From contig JAHBMJ010000416.1 in the NCBI GenBank assembly GCA_018398765.1, positions 2,501-49,584 of the forward strand: a DNA stretch of 47,084 nucleotides. Reading direction: 5' to 3'. Both the position numbers and the translations under genes were made by a program. The notes beneath the pieces are model-generated. The model searched no databases, had not been told where the DNA came from, and saw nothing but the letters and a program-made list of their open reading frames with translations. This stretch comes from Chromera velia. Lineage: Eukaryota > Sar > Chromeraceae. Shown here piece after piece: positions 33,999 through 45,259 of the stretch. Each line of letters begins with the position of its first letter. Positions within the stretch are counted from its first letter, which is position 1.

Positions 33999-36900
33999 AT
34001 TGATTGATTGAATGATTGATTGATTGGTTGAATGATTGATTGATTGGTTGAATGATTGATTGATTGGTTGATTGGTTGATTAACTGATTGGTTGATTGGT
34101 TGATGGATGGATGCAGGTGAGAGCAGGTTTTTATGAGGAAAAGGGAGGCCTCCTCCCCTGTACTGTGAAGGCCTACCGCCTCTACGCCTCTCGTTTTTTT
34201 CTGCCCGCCTTCAGAGACTCAGTCGGGCCGTTCGGGTTCGGGGAGCTCGTCAACTCGTGGCACGTCCACAAACACAGATACAGGTGCGGTGCCAGGCCGG
34301 AAGGCAAGAAGAAATCCAGTTTCTCAGTTGCCTCCCAAACGGCCCCTCTGTCTCACAGACACATGCAGGTATACGAGATCTGCATGGTGTTTCGACATTT
34401 CTTGCGCGAATAATGAGAAGAATTCGCTATTCAGAATGAGAACTCTGTGACGATTGGGAGGAGAAAGAAATCCATAAAAATCTGTTTGAGGAGAAACCCA
34501 AGTGAAGTGCGCTCATTCTGTTCCATTCACGCCCTGACCGCTTCTCTGTCACCTCTCCGATGTTATTTTCTCCATCTTCCCACTCGACTCGACTCCTTCC
34601 TCCTTTCCTGCCTTCCTCCTGCCTGTCTGGATGCCTGCAGATACAACGGTTTGATCATCCGACTGGCCGATATTCCCGACCCTCTCGGTCTCGTTATTCT
34701 CGAGGGCTTCCTGTTTGACCAGCAGGGCAACCTGGTTGCTTCCACGAAACCGTACCAAGTCCAGATGAACAGCCCCGTCCACATGAAGGCTCGGAAAGCC
34801 CCCGGGGGAGACGCCACGCAGGCGGGACTGTTCCTGGGCTCTAAACCCAAACGCTACCATGGGAATCTGGCTGAGTATGTGGAGTATGATTGGGGCAAAA
34901 TCGACAAATACAAATCAGTAGGTCCCGATCAGATCTTCAACAAGACGTTTGACAAACACCGAGGGGGAAACTCCCTTCAGTCTGAGGGGAAAGCAAATGC
35001 AAACGCAATGGCCCAGAAGGCAAGCGGCCAAGAAGGTCCAAAGCCCCCTTTCCCTTTTAACGACGATGGAGACGAAACATTCGATGCCGATACAGATGAA
35101 CCTTCGGGTCGGAGGAGGCGGAAATATCTACAGCCCACCAAACCACCGTCTGCAAAGAACCACCGACGCACAGGAACGGCGCCAGTTAGAGTGCGTGGGG
35201 GGGAAGAGGCGCGAGCAAAGTTCAAGAAGGAACTTGAAGAAATGAAAAGAAAAAACAAGAGGGAAAACATTGAAGCGGAGGGTTTGATTGAAGAGGAGGA
35301 ACAGAAAGAGAGTGAAGGCAAAGAAGGACTTTCCTATTTGGTGTCGCCGCGTTTGACCAAAAACCGCCCCTTTGCCTCAGGACTGCATGATGGCAAGCCT
35401 GAAGTAATGAAAATGGTCGAGAAAGACAATCACAAAAGGGCCTCTTCCCTTGGAGGTCCGCCCCCCGCTGGTAGCACCCAAATTTTCTCCGACGACTCAT
35501 TCACCACAGAGGAGACTGGACCGACGCTTGAGCAGCAACTAACAGAACACTACGCTCCCCTCCGTTTCGACAAGGCAAAATCAGGGCAGACCAGAGGCAT
35601 TGGGGGGCAGATACAGGGGAGGAGACACACACAGAGAGGGTCTTTCTTGGAGATGGAGGCAAAGGACGGGGCACCGACGTCGTCAGACACCGAGGTCGGT
35701 TTTTCATTTTTCTTTTTTTTGTGTCCTGTTTGTTTGTGCCTGCACCTCGGTCTCCGTTTGGCTGTGCATCTTCCCTCGCTTCCCTTTTTCTCTGTATGCC
35801 GCCTTGTATGTGTTTCTCTCTTTTTGATGTCTATGCCCGCTCTACGTTGTCAATTCTCCCTCCTTCTCCATGAAAGCAGGCCGGCATATCCACTGAGGAG
35901 TGCTCCTTTTTCCTTTCGCTCCTCTGTATGCATCTCCCGAAAGTGTCTTTCTCTTTGCGTGAAGCCTCCTGGCACAAATAAATGCCATGCACATGCAGAG
36001 CGAGAAAGACTATGGAGAGTGCTTCTCCTCTGCCGACTACGACACAGTGGACATCAGACTAGAATTCGATGGGGCCAGAAAGGAAAGGAACCTAGAACCA
36101 GGTGGGGGGATGGAAGAGAGAGAAGAAAAACCTCGGCAGGGAAGGAAGAGGGGAGGTCGCTTCCATCTGGCTGTCTTTTCAGATGAGTTCCTTCCCGTCT
36201 GTCTGTCTGTCTGTCTGTCTTCGGAGCTCTTGTTTGGCTGCGCATCCTTTAACAGTTTAAGCTCGCTTGTTCATCTGGTAACCTTTGCCTTTCTCGTGCT
36301 GAGCATTTATACACACGAGTAGATCGGTGCCTGTGTCTATGCGTGGATGTCTGTCTCATATCTGCACACAATGTCTCCATGTCTCTGTCTCTTCGTGTTG
36401 CTGATCAAATCTTTATGCATCGACCTATCTACATCAATCCGCACCGATGCCTTCAACGAAACACCTGCTCCCTCACGCGATCCCTGAAAAATTGGTGTTT
36501 TTTCTCTTTCTTTGTAATTTTGCCTTCCTTCTCACCACTCCCTCAGGCATCTACCACCGGGGCCTGCATTTATTTTCATACATAATACATGCCTGCCTTC
36601 TCACTACTCCCTCACAACAGGCATCTATTACCTTGGCCTGCGCACGAACGCGGACGTGATCATGTGGATGACTGACGGCCTGACGATGCACACAAGAGTG
36701 GAGGAACTCTACAGGAACGAAGACGAGACGTCAGAGGGGGGAGGTACGTCAGCAAATCTGTTGTTTTTTCGGTTGAGTTGGTTGCTTCATGCGGGATGCA
36801 TTGCCAGAAAGATGGCCGGGAGGGCATCATCTAAAGATTGACGCACGCCAGCATCAATCATCGCGTTGCAACGTCTCATCGGAGAAAGGAGACGATGCAG

Positions 36901-39900
36901 CCGGGGGGGTTAGATGACAATGAGAGAAGAGAAGAGAAGGGAAGAGGCACGGGAGTGGCGTGAGAAGAAGAAACACTAAACATTTCCTTTCAGCCGGGTA
37001 CTTATGTTGGGACAACAAATGAACGGTAGAGTGCAGAATGAGCCAGAGATAAAAAGACAGCGAGCGGCTTGAGAGAGGAAGAGAGGACAGTAGAAAGAGG
37101 GGTCGTGCGTGTCCTTCCGCAGTCCTCTTCCTTCCATCTGGGTCGGTGTATGCAGGGTACGTTCTCTCTTGTGGGAGGGAGCATCACGGATTCAGCATGT
37201 GCTTCCTTCCCACAACTTCATTCTGAGAAACGATAGGAGCAGAGACCACCCCTGACATTCTTTATGCCTTTGTTTGTCCACCTCTCAACGGTGCTGAATG
37301 CAATGCAGGGATGATGAAGATGAGAGCAGCCCATCACGACCCTGACCGTTACTTGCTGGACAACATGAAGGACAAGGAAGTTCCGCGAAGTCTCTCTCTC
37401 CCTGCCAGGATGGATTCTCCTGATAGCACGCTCCAACTCCACGAGCATGAAGAAGAGGAAAAGGAGGAAGAAGGAGAAAGGGGAGGAGGAGAGGCAAAAA
37501 AGAACAAAAAGAAGAAACCCGAAGATTTATGGCACTTGCGACATGGTGTGAAGTTGAACACTGAAACCCTATCGCTGGAAATGATGAAATCTATCGTAAC
37601 AGAGCAAAGGTCAGTCAGTCAGTCTTTATATGTGTGACTGCGTGATGGTTTGGATGGATGGATGATGATCGAATGATTGGTTGTTGGTCGGTTGATTGAT
37701 TTGAGGATGGATGATCGGTTGATTGTCGGATTGACCAAGAAAGAACTTCCAGAGAAGAAAAGAGCAGAGAAAGCCATCAAGACCGACCGACCGAATTCCC
37801 CCTTGATCATTCCCTCTATCGATCGAGCTAACGGACGGATCTTTAATCTTCTCTGCATTTCTTCTCGATGCTTTCTTCGTACGGTCTAATCGGATCAGCT
37901 TTCGTTACGTCCGCTCATTTGTTCACATGCCCTTTCATATAATCAACAGCGGAGTTAAAGGGCTGCGGCCATATGCTCTCGAATAAAAATGTGACTGAGC
38001 ATTTGGTCATTCTAGAGTCGTCTTTTCTTCGCTCCCGATATTTCTTCTGAATTGTCAAGAACTTGTAGAACGCTGGCGGAAAGAGCAGCTCCCTGCAATG
38101 AGTACGATGATCTACCCTCCCAAGCTCTTGACTGAATTGACTTGACTGCATGCAGAAAGGACCAGCCAGGTTCCCAAGCTCTCGCAGTGACCTACGACGT
38201 CATCCTGCCTTCCTGGAAGGGATATGCCGTGTGGGCCCTGACGCTGGTGGCACTCGCACTCACAACAGAGGGGGTTCCTACGGAGTTTGTCATGCTCGGT
38301 CTCATCGTCGGTCAGTGAGCGTTTTGTTCTTTCAGATTCAGAGAATGAGGTGGGAGCATTTGGGTGGGCGTTTGCTCGGCAGCTGTGGCAGAGGCTCGGA
38401 GAGCAACACGAGGCGGAATTATTCATGGGCTACACATCAGTAGTGGAAAGCACTTGAGCGCAAGACCTGTTTGTCTTTTTTATTTACTCACGACACTTAG
38501 ACATTTACTCAGTCCGCAACCCTCACAGGAAAAGATCTCCTCTAGCTATCCTCCTTCGCTTAAGGTTTGTGCTTCTCTTTCGCTAGGGATACGGCCTTTC
38601 TTCTGAACGCCAACGCACGACGCGTACCTTCGGTCTGTATTTCATATTCAAATTCTGTCTCTGTTGTTCATGCATTCATTTGGTGTGTGTGTTTTGCGAC
38701 TGCAGTCTTTAGCCTGGTGGGAATCATCGAACCGACCACCGCTGTGTGTGGATTTGGTAATAGGGGGGTCGTCGCACTCGCAGCTCTCTTTGCAGTCTCT
38801 TATGGTGGGTCCTTCCTTCATCCCTCTCGTCTCCTTTCTTTCTTGGCGCCGTTCCGAGCAAAACCCTTCCTTCATCCCTCTCGTCTCATTTCTTTCTTGA
38901 CGCCATTCCGAGCAAAGCCCTTCCTTCATCCCTCTCGTCTCATTTCTTTCTTGGCGCCATTCCGAGCAAAGCCCTTTCCTTTTTCTCTTTGTTTCTTTTA
39001 CATCCTCCGCCTCCCTGCTGTCATGTTTCCGACCCGCTTTCTTCGTCAATGAACACGAAATATTGACTCTGAGTTTTTCCACAGGTGAAAAATTAGAAAT
39101 CAACGCTTACCAATCAATTTGTTACCTTTCTCGCTCTAGCTGGATCATTTGGCACAGAGTCTCTCTTTCTTCCCTTCTCTGTTTAACTCTGCCCTACCTG
39201 CCTATCTGCCTATCTGCCTGGCTGTTTGCCTGCAGTGATTCAGGAGACTGCCCTCTTGGATCGGTTGTTCAGATACGTCCTGGCGTCTCCCCGGACGGAG
39301 GTCGAGGCACACGCCCGCATTGCTGTGCCTGTAATCGTGCTGAGCGCTGTGTTCTCCAACACGGTAACGGTGTCAGTGATGATCCCCGTGCTGATGTCCT
39401 GGTGCTCCAAACTGGGCGTGCACCCCTCTCGCGTGATGATGCCTGTTGCATTCTACAGTCAACTGGGGGGGTGTCTGACGGTGATGGGCAGCTCTGCAAA
39501 CATGGCGTGTGTCTCCGTGATGCCCTCGGCAATCGCGGGATCTGAAGAGTCAGTCGTCAGGCGGCCTGCATGTCGGCGGGCTGTCATTCTGTCTGTCTGT
39601 GCGTGTTTTTTGATGCAAAGAGATTGGTTGGGCTGACGATGGAATACGATGTGCATTCCTAGCTGAGACACAAGCCGAGTGAGTGAAGTTTTTCGCAGTA
39701 GAATGATTCAAGACGTGTGTGGGTGAGTGAGTGAGTGAGTGAGTGAGTGAGTGAGTAAGTGAGTGAGTGAGTGAGTGAGTGAGTGAGCCGTTCTCTTATT
39801 ATTGGGTCTCTTGGGAACTGTTATTCTCTTCTCTTCTCTTCTCTTCTCTTCTTCCCTACGTCTTGCCACGGCCTATGTGTAGTGTTTGGTTGCTCATAAT

Positions 39901-42170
39901 TTGGCATGGCTGTTCTTATTCTTTCTGACAATCTTTATGTGTATTTCTGGCTGTCATTCTTTCTGTCTGCAGGTGGACCCACCTTTTTCTGTTTGGCTCT
40001 CTGGTTGCTTTCGCTGGGGTCAGTGGTTCTTCTTTTCGTTACTTTTTTCTCTTTCTGAACCGAATTGGGGCATTCATCCATGCAGTTTTCTCAACTCTCT
40101 TTTGCTTGTTCATTGATACGTCCTTCGGTTGCTTCTCTCTCGATTGGCATGCAGAGGTCTTTCAGCACCTCCGTCGCCTTTTTTTTTCTGTATGAAAATG
40201 AATAGAAAACGGTTGCTTCTCTCTCGATTGGTACGCAGAGTTTTTTCATCACCTCCCTCGCTAAGACCTTTCTGAGAGCCTCGCACATCCCCGAGGAGGA
40301 CCAGGGAGAGGTGAGGGACACATTCGACGTTCCGACTCTGGAGGACATCGAGCAGCAGTCTAAGTCCATGAGGTAGGTAGGTGAGCTCACCGGAATGTAG
40401 GGGCTGCAGGATGCGGGGGGGCCTTTTGTTGTATTGTGCTCTTTCTGGATGGACGTCTTCTCTTGTTTTGGCGTCTTTTTATCCAGCCACCGTTTGGAAT
40501 CGTCACACGTTGTGATTCGGCAACAGATTCCTTTTGTGGAGTACACAAGCAATTCAAGGAACTTTGCCTTTTCTCTCTCTATCCCTCCATGCAGGTACCG
40601 GATGTCGGTAGATGGCACAGTGAAGCTGGGGATGTACGACGACGACGAGGACGATCTCCACCTTGACCTCTTCTCTCTGAAGAGAACTGAGAAGACACAC
40701 CTCGAGTTCCATATGCTCTTCTACGTGGACAACTCGTGCCAACTAATTGGACAGACCATCGACCATGTGCGTGCGTCAGTCAGTCAGTCAGTCAGTCAGT
40801 CAGTCGGGGTTCTGATTTATTATCTATTTCTTTCTGGTCTTGGCTCCCTTTTGTCAGGTTCTCTCTTGTTTGTCAACCTTTTGCGTTCTTACTTCTGTTG
40901 CATGTGCGTCAGGGGCGTGAGCGTCTCACTCAGTGGACAAAATCGTGGTCTCAAATTATTCTGTCGACTCTTCCTTTTCTTTCCGGCCGGATTCTCCCCG
41001 TCAAATAAATGGATCATGCTTGCCTCTTTTTTTTTCTGCTTTGCTGTCTCCTTTTTTTCTTTCTTTCTTTCAGGCCGGTCTTCACCGCATGAGGGGCATC
41101 CGTCTGCTCGGTGTCTCCTCTGAGGACGGGGAAGTCATCTTCCCCCCAGAGCCCTACACACCCGAGGTTGCCAGAGAGGCCATGGACACGATCATGTTCG
41201 AACCGGGGGACGTGGTCAAGTTGGCAGTCTTGGCGACTTCGTTGAATCAACTGAGGAGGATCTCCGGATTCCGTTTGTCAATGTACCCCCTGTTAGAGAG
41301 GGTGGGGGGGAAGAGACGGCACAGGTGCCTGGCACAAGTGGCGGTGCCTAATCAGTGCCCTCTGCTGCGACACCCCATTCATCAAATGCACATGTACGAG
41401 ATGTTCGGCCTGGTCGTGCTCGCAGTGAGAAGGACGGAGGGCCCCCCCCCGTGTCAGAGAGACTTTGAGAACTTTCAGCTGCTCCCGGGGGATATTCTGC
41501 TCTGTGAGGCAGAGACGTGAGTCTGCGTGCCTGCCTGTCTTTTTTCTGCTCTTTTCTACTTTCTTGAAACCCTTTGTGTCTGAGGGAGAACGTCGACCAG
41601 CCTGTCGCTCTCTTTCTTGTCGACAAACCATTTTGGTGACATGCCTTGGTAAGAGTCATGTTAATATGTTCTCAGCAGAAGTATTTTTTTTAGTTCTCTT
41701 TTTCTCTTCATCGTGCACTAGAGAGATCATCTCGGCGCTGTTCTTTCTTTCTTCACAGATTCATTTGAAATTCATTTTGAACTACTTTGTTCATCTGCCC
41801 CCTTTTGTCCTCCTTCCTTCCTTCCTTCCTTCCTTCCTCTTTCTGCCTGCCTCGATCCTTCCATGCAGACGAATCCTGAAAGAACCTCCCCCCGAGTTCT
41901 CTCTCGTTGCTCCCGTGCCTAACTCGAAACCACCAAGGGTGGGCAGGTTCGCAGACAGAGTAAGGGCGTGGCTGGTGATGGCGCTGCTGGTGCTCGTCCT
42001 GGTGTCGGCATGGGTGATCACGAAACTGCAGAGTCACCTGGCGTGCCTGTACATGCTCATCGTGTTCCTGTACATCCTCATGCGAGCATGCAACTACGAG
42101 GAAGTGTACCATTCCCTCAATGGTGAGTCGGTCGGGGGAGTTGCGGGAAGGGAGGGAACCCTTTGGAGGC

Positions 42171-42257
<87 letters not shown>

Positions 42258-43614
42258 TGTTTGTGTTTGTGTGTGTGTGTGTGTGGGTGCACCTGTCTTC
42301 TCCCTCTCTCTGCGTATGCTCTTTGCAAGAAGAAGAATGTCGGCATCTGTGTCCTTCCATCTGTTACAAGTAGCAGAAGACTGCGTCTGCCTGTATGCTT
42401 TTCCATTCTTTCTTTGCACACGCACACTCAGTGCAGCTTGCGTAGAAACAGCTACTTGCATAGAAGCGCCCATGTGGCTTGCAAACAGAAGTATGAGTCT
42501 TTATCACTTTGGTGACGGTTTTTGTTTTGCCTACGTCTCAGTGTTTCTGTATCTCGTGTTTGTCTACCTACATTGAAATTTTGTTTGTCGTTGCAGGCCC
42601 AATTTTGGTGACTGTGCATGCATTCATACGTGCAAAAAGAATCCTGTATGAAAATGAATGTATGAACTTGTGTTTGTCTTTGCAGGCCCAATTTTGGTGA
42701 CTGTGGGCGCGGCGTTCGGAGTTGCAGCCGCGTTCCGTGAGTCTGGAGCCGCCACGGCCGTTGCTGACTGGCTGATGTTGGTGTCCCGTCTCCTTCCTGA
42801 GAGCATCTTCGGACCTCTGGGGGTGTACCTGGGGATCTACGTGACAGTGACGACGCTGTCGGCCTTCATCACCTCCAACGCGACTGTGATCATCTGCGCA
42901 TCCATCGTGCTTGACATCGCAGACAGGCACGTGCATGCGGTTACTTTCATACGTTTATGCGTTTACTTTCTGAAAAAGAATTCTGTATGAAAGTGATCAT
43001 CTGCGCATCCATCGTGCTTGACATCGTAGACAGCCACGTGCACTGGGGGGGGGACTTCTAATTTCTCTCTCTGCTGGTGGATCATTCATTCATTTATTCA
43101 CTTTGATGTTGATCGATTGATGAGGCGCTAGCTCAGTGGTCCAGAATGGGTTTCTCGAAGTGAGTATGCGAGTACCTCTCCTTTATTCATTCTGCAGTTC
43201 TGTCCCCTATGCATGCATACACCGTTACCCGGTTCAGGGGCTCATGCATACATCGTCACGGGGTTCAGGGTTTCAGGACAAGTACGTACTTCCTTGCCAC
43301 CCGTGCATCTACTGATTGACGCACGCACGTTGATTGAAGCGCGTTCATGCTTTCATTTCTTTCTTTGCAGGTGCGCTGTGAACCAGATCAGTTGCTTCCT
43401 GGTCCTACTCTTCAGTGCCAACTGCGCTTTCACGACGCCCTTCGGGTACCAGACGAACATGATGGTCCTGCCGTACGGGTGCTACTCGTTCTTTGACTAC
43501 CTCCGGTTCGGCTTCCCCCTCAACTGCTGTATGCTCCCTGTGGTCCTGACGGCAGTCAGGCTGAGGGACCTGCTGCCAGAGTTAATTGCCTGGATCTCTA
43601 GCTTTTGGACGTAG
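33002..43614 (+). CDS. SLC13/SAC1-like anion transporter with two RCK_C domains and long N-terminal extension
   Basis: Fifteen exons: 33002-33193, 34117-34283, 34641-35694, 35999-36101, 36621-36743, 37309-37609, 38156-38310, 38706-38804, 39236-39552, 40239-40372, 40595-40766, 41074-41516, 41869-42122, 42686-42926, 43371-43614. All phases agree and the total is 3,999 nt (1,332 residues plus TAG). Residues 1 to about 645 form an N-terminal extension: one membrane segment (VFAGLLAAAVFVLFGIFVAH), a domain starting YNGLIIRLADIPDPLG, and charged linkers. The transporter follows with GIIEPTTAVCGFGNRGVVAL, the first hairpin VFSNTVTVSVMIPVL, YSQLGGCLTVMGSSANM, two RCK_C-like modules (FEPGDVVKLAV and LLPGDILLCEAE near their ends), the second hairpin FITSNATVIICAS, and FTTPFGYQTNMMVLPYG. 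SAC1/SLC13 relatives move or sense sulfate; the substrate here is not shown. The last intron appears to use a GC donor. Confidence 0.88.
33721..34106 (+). repeat. GATT/GGTT microsatellite in transporter intron 1
   Basis: About 385 bp of GATT units with GGTT and GAAT variants and a visible higher-order periodicity. It ends just before the acceptor at 34116. Confidence 0.95.
36522..36641 (+). repeat. Duplicated splice-acceptor region at exon 5
   Basis: The tract and exon start at 36591-36641 (ending in the true acceptor at 36620 and GCATCTATTACC) has an imperfect copy at 36522-36568 (GCATCTACCACC). The spacer contains TTTTCATACATAATACAT. Confidence 0.75.
38811..38972 (+). repeat. 54-bp minisatellite, three units, in transporter intron 8
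   Basis: Units begin CCTTCCTTCATCCCTCTCGT at 38811, 38865 and 38919, with only a few differences between them. The array starts six bases after the intron begins. Confidence 0.9.
39709..39787 (+). repeat. GTGA microsatellite in transporter intron 9
   Basis: About 75 bp of GTGA units with one GTAA variant. Confidence 0.95.
40126..40261 (+). repeat. Duplicated splice-acceptor region at exon 10
   Basis: Segments of 52 bp at 40126-40177 and 40210-40261 share a perfect first 22 bases and most of the rest, including a GCAGAG acceptor in each. Only the second gives the open frame SFFITSLAKTFLR. The spacer contains CTGTATGAAAATGAAT. Confidence 0.85.
40775..40805 (+). repeat. GTCA microsatellite next to a splice donor
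   Basis: Repeated GTCA units start eight bases after the exon 11 donor at 40767. Confidence 0.9.
42175..42285 (+). repeat. CT and GT dinucleotide repeats in transporter intron 13
   Basis: A CT run followed by GT units with a few variants. Confidence 0.95.
42581..42706 (+). repeat. Duplicated splice-acceptor region at exon 14
   Basis: The acceptor and first exon bases GCAGGCCCAATTTTGGTGAC occur at both 42581-42617 and 42670-42706. Only the second continues as the transporter helix. The spacer contains the inverted pair TTCATAC (42623) and GTATGAA (42646). Confidence 0.88.
42886..43041 (+). repeat. Duplicated exon 14 end in the following intron
   Basis: About 48 bp at 42886-42933 is repeated at 42993-43040 with two differences. 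The spacer is bounded by a perfect 9-bp inverted repeat, CTTTCATAC (42944) and GTATGAAAG (42985). Confidence 0.88.
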
Positions 43615-44201
43615 CAAGCAATTCAGGCGTTCGTATGCACAGACAAGGGGGCCGGGGCTGTGCTTTCTCATTCATTGAGGAAGTAAGAGCTTTTTGAACA
43701 GAGGAGGGAAAATCATGTTGCAACGAGGGCGTCGGCCGGGTTCTCTCTCGTTGTGAAGGGAGGACACTGGCATGCAGTGGCAGGGGGGAAACAGCGGAGT
43801 GCTAGCGGCCGGGAATGCATCGGTACTTTCCTTCAAAGCGAAGGATCGAGAGTCAATGGAGTGATGCAGCGGTGTTATGAACATTACAAGGAAGATCATC
43901 ATGTCAACATCAAATCATTGAAAGAAAACTGCTCTATTTGAGCGAGCCAACAAAGAACTTGGTGGAGTGTTAGGAGTGAAAAGGAAAGAAATTGAACCGC
44001 TTATAATTCGTTTTTTTGAAAGAAAAAATAAATTTTAGACTTGCCTAGATACTTGCAAACCTTCAATTTTCTTTTTAGAAATATATGTATTGAATTATAC
44101 ATCCTAAGAATCAAATTAGAAGTCATGACTAGAGTCATGATCAATAATGATAAAATAATAATTAAATTGAGTAAACTGCATGGTATAAAAAAAATAAAAC
44201 A

Positions 44202-44262
<61 letters not shown>

Positions 44263-44403
44263 TATATAATGCGCTTTTCATTAAATATATATTTCAATTA
44301 AAAGCACTACTAATTAATCACTCATGTCTGTTCATGAGTGAAAATCTAGTATGAAACCTCAAAATAATTAAAAACATATATATGATGATATATATCTATA
44401 TCT

Positions 44404-44474
<71 letters not shown>

Positions 44475-44539
44475 ACATACATCCATACATCCATACTATG
44501 ATAGTACACACACACACATCCATACATCCATACTATAAT

Positions 44540-44629
<90 letters not shown>

Positions 44630-45259
44630 CACACACACGCACACACACACACACACAAAGGTCAAAAAACCGTCTGCAGACCTTTGTTTCATGATAAACT
44701 TGATCAAGATATAACAAGAGTGTGCAACACCTTGCAAGTTACAATACTGAAGCATTACTTGTACAACGGTACAACACTACTGAGTTGTGATCAAAACAAA
44801 GAAAAATTGGTATAAGTATAGGTATAACAACACTCCAACAACAGTTGTTCACTCGTGCAACAGATAAACAACACTCAAACAACACATGTTTGTGTCTGAC
44901 GACGACAACAACAACAACAAAACATAAAACAAAAAAGTGAAAATGACCTTTTTTTCTCAGAGGTTCCGCATACGCCATGAGGATAGACACTTACGTCGTG
45001 GTCTTATTCTTGCCTCCTGCGGACTTCGAAAAAATCACCCTCACCGTGCACTCTTTTATCAATGTACATCAACTCTATTGGACTGCTGCCTACCCGTCCA
45101 ACCGACTGTCGAATTAGAAAGCCAACTTTCTGCCAATAAATAAGCTCAAGATGAACTCTTTCAGCCAAACCGATCGAGAGGACATCAGAGAGCGATAGAA
45201 AGGAGGAAAAGCGCACTGCAGTACCCATGCCAACACACAAACCCATCGACTCTTTTCCC
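43615..45259. other. Intergenic between convergent genes; AT-rich with many simple repeats
   Basis: No gene is supported. TA runs lie at 44198-44246, AG at 44247-44262, ATCT/GATA-type runs at 44391-44474, and AC with an embedded CT run at 44505-44657. A TACATCCATACATCCATACT segment is present twice (about 44476 and 44516). This is probably 3' flank for both genes. Confidence 0.6.

Noticed and set aside
33721-34106. GATT repeat in transporter intron 1 as a LINE tail relic
   Set aside because: The LINE tail also uses GATT units, but no ATGTTCCG terminus or LINE sequence adjoins this tract; shared unit alone is weak.
43120-43165. tRNA-like A-box (TAGCTCAGTGGT) in the last transporter intron
   Set aside because: No matching acceptor stem, anticodon arm or convincing T-arm at the right distance; at best a relic.
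44041-44755. ORFs with repeated His/Thr or Cys/Val
   Set aside because: They are translations of TA, AG and AC dinucleotide repeats.
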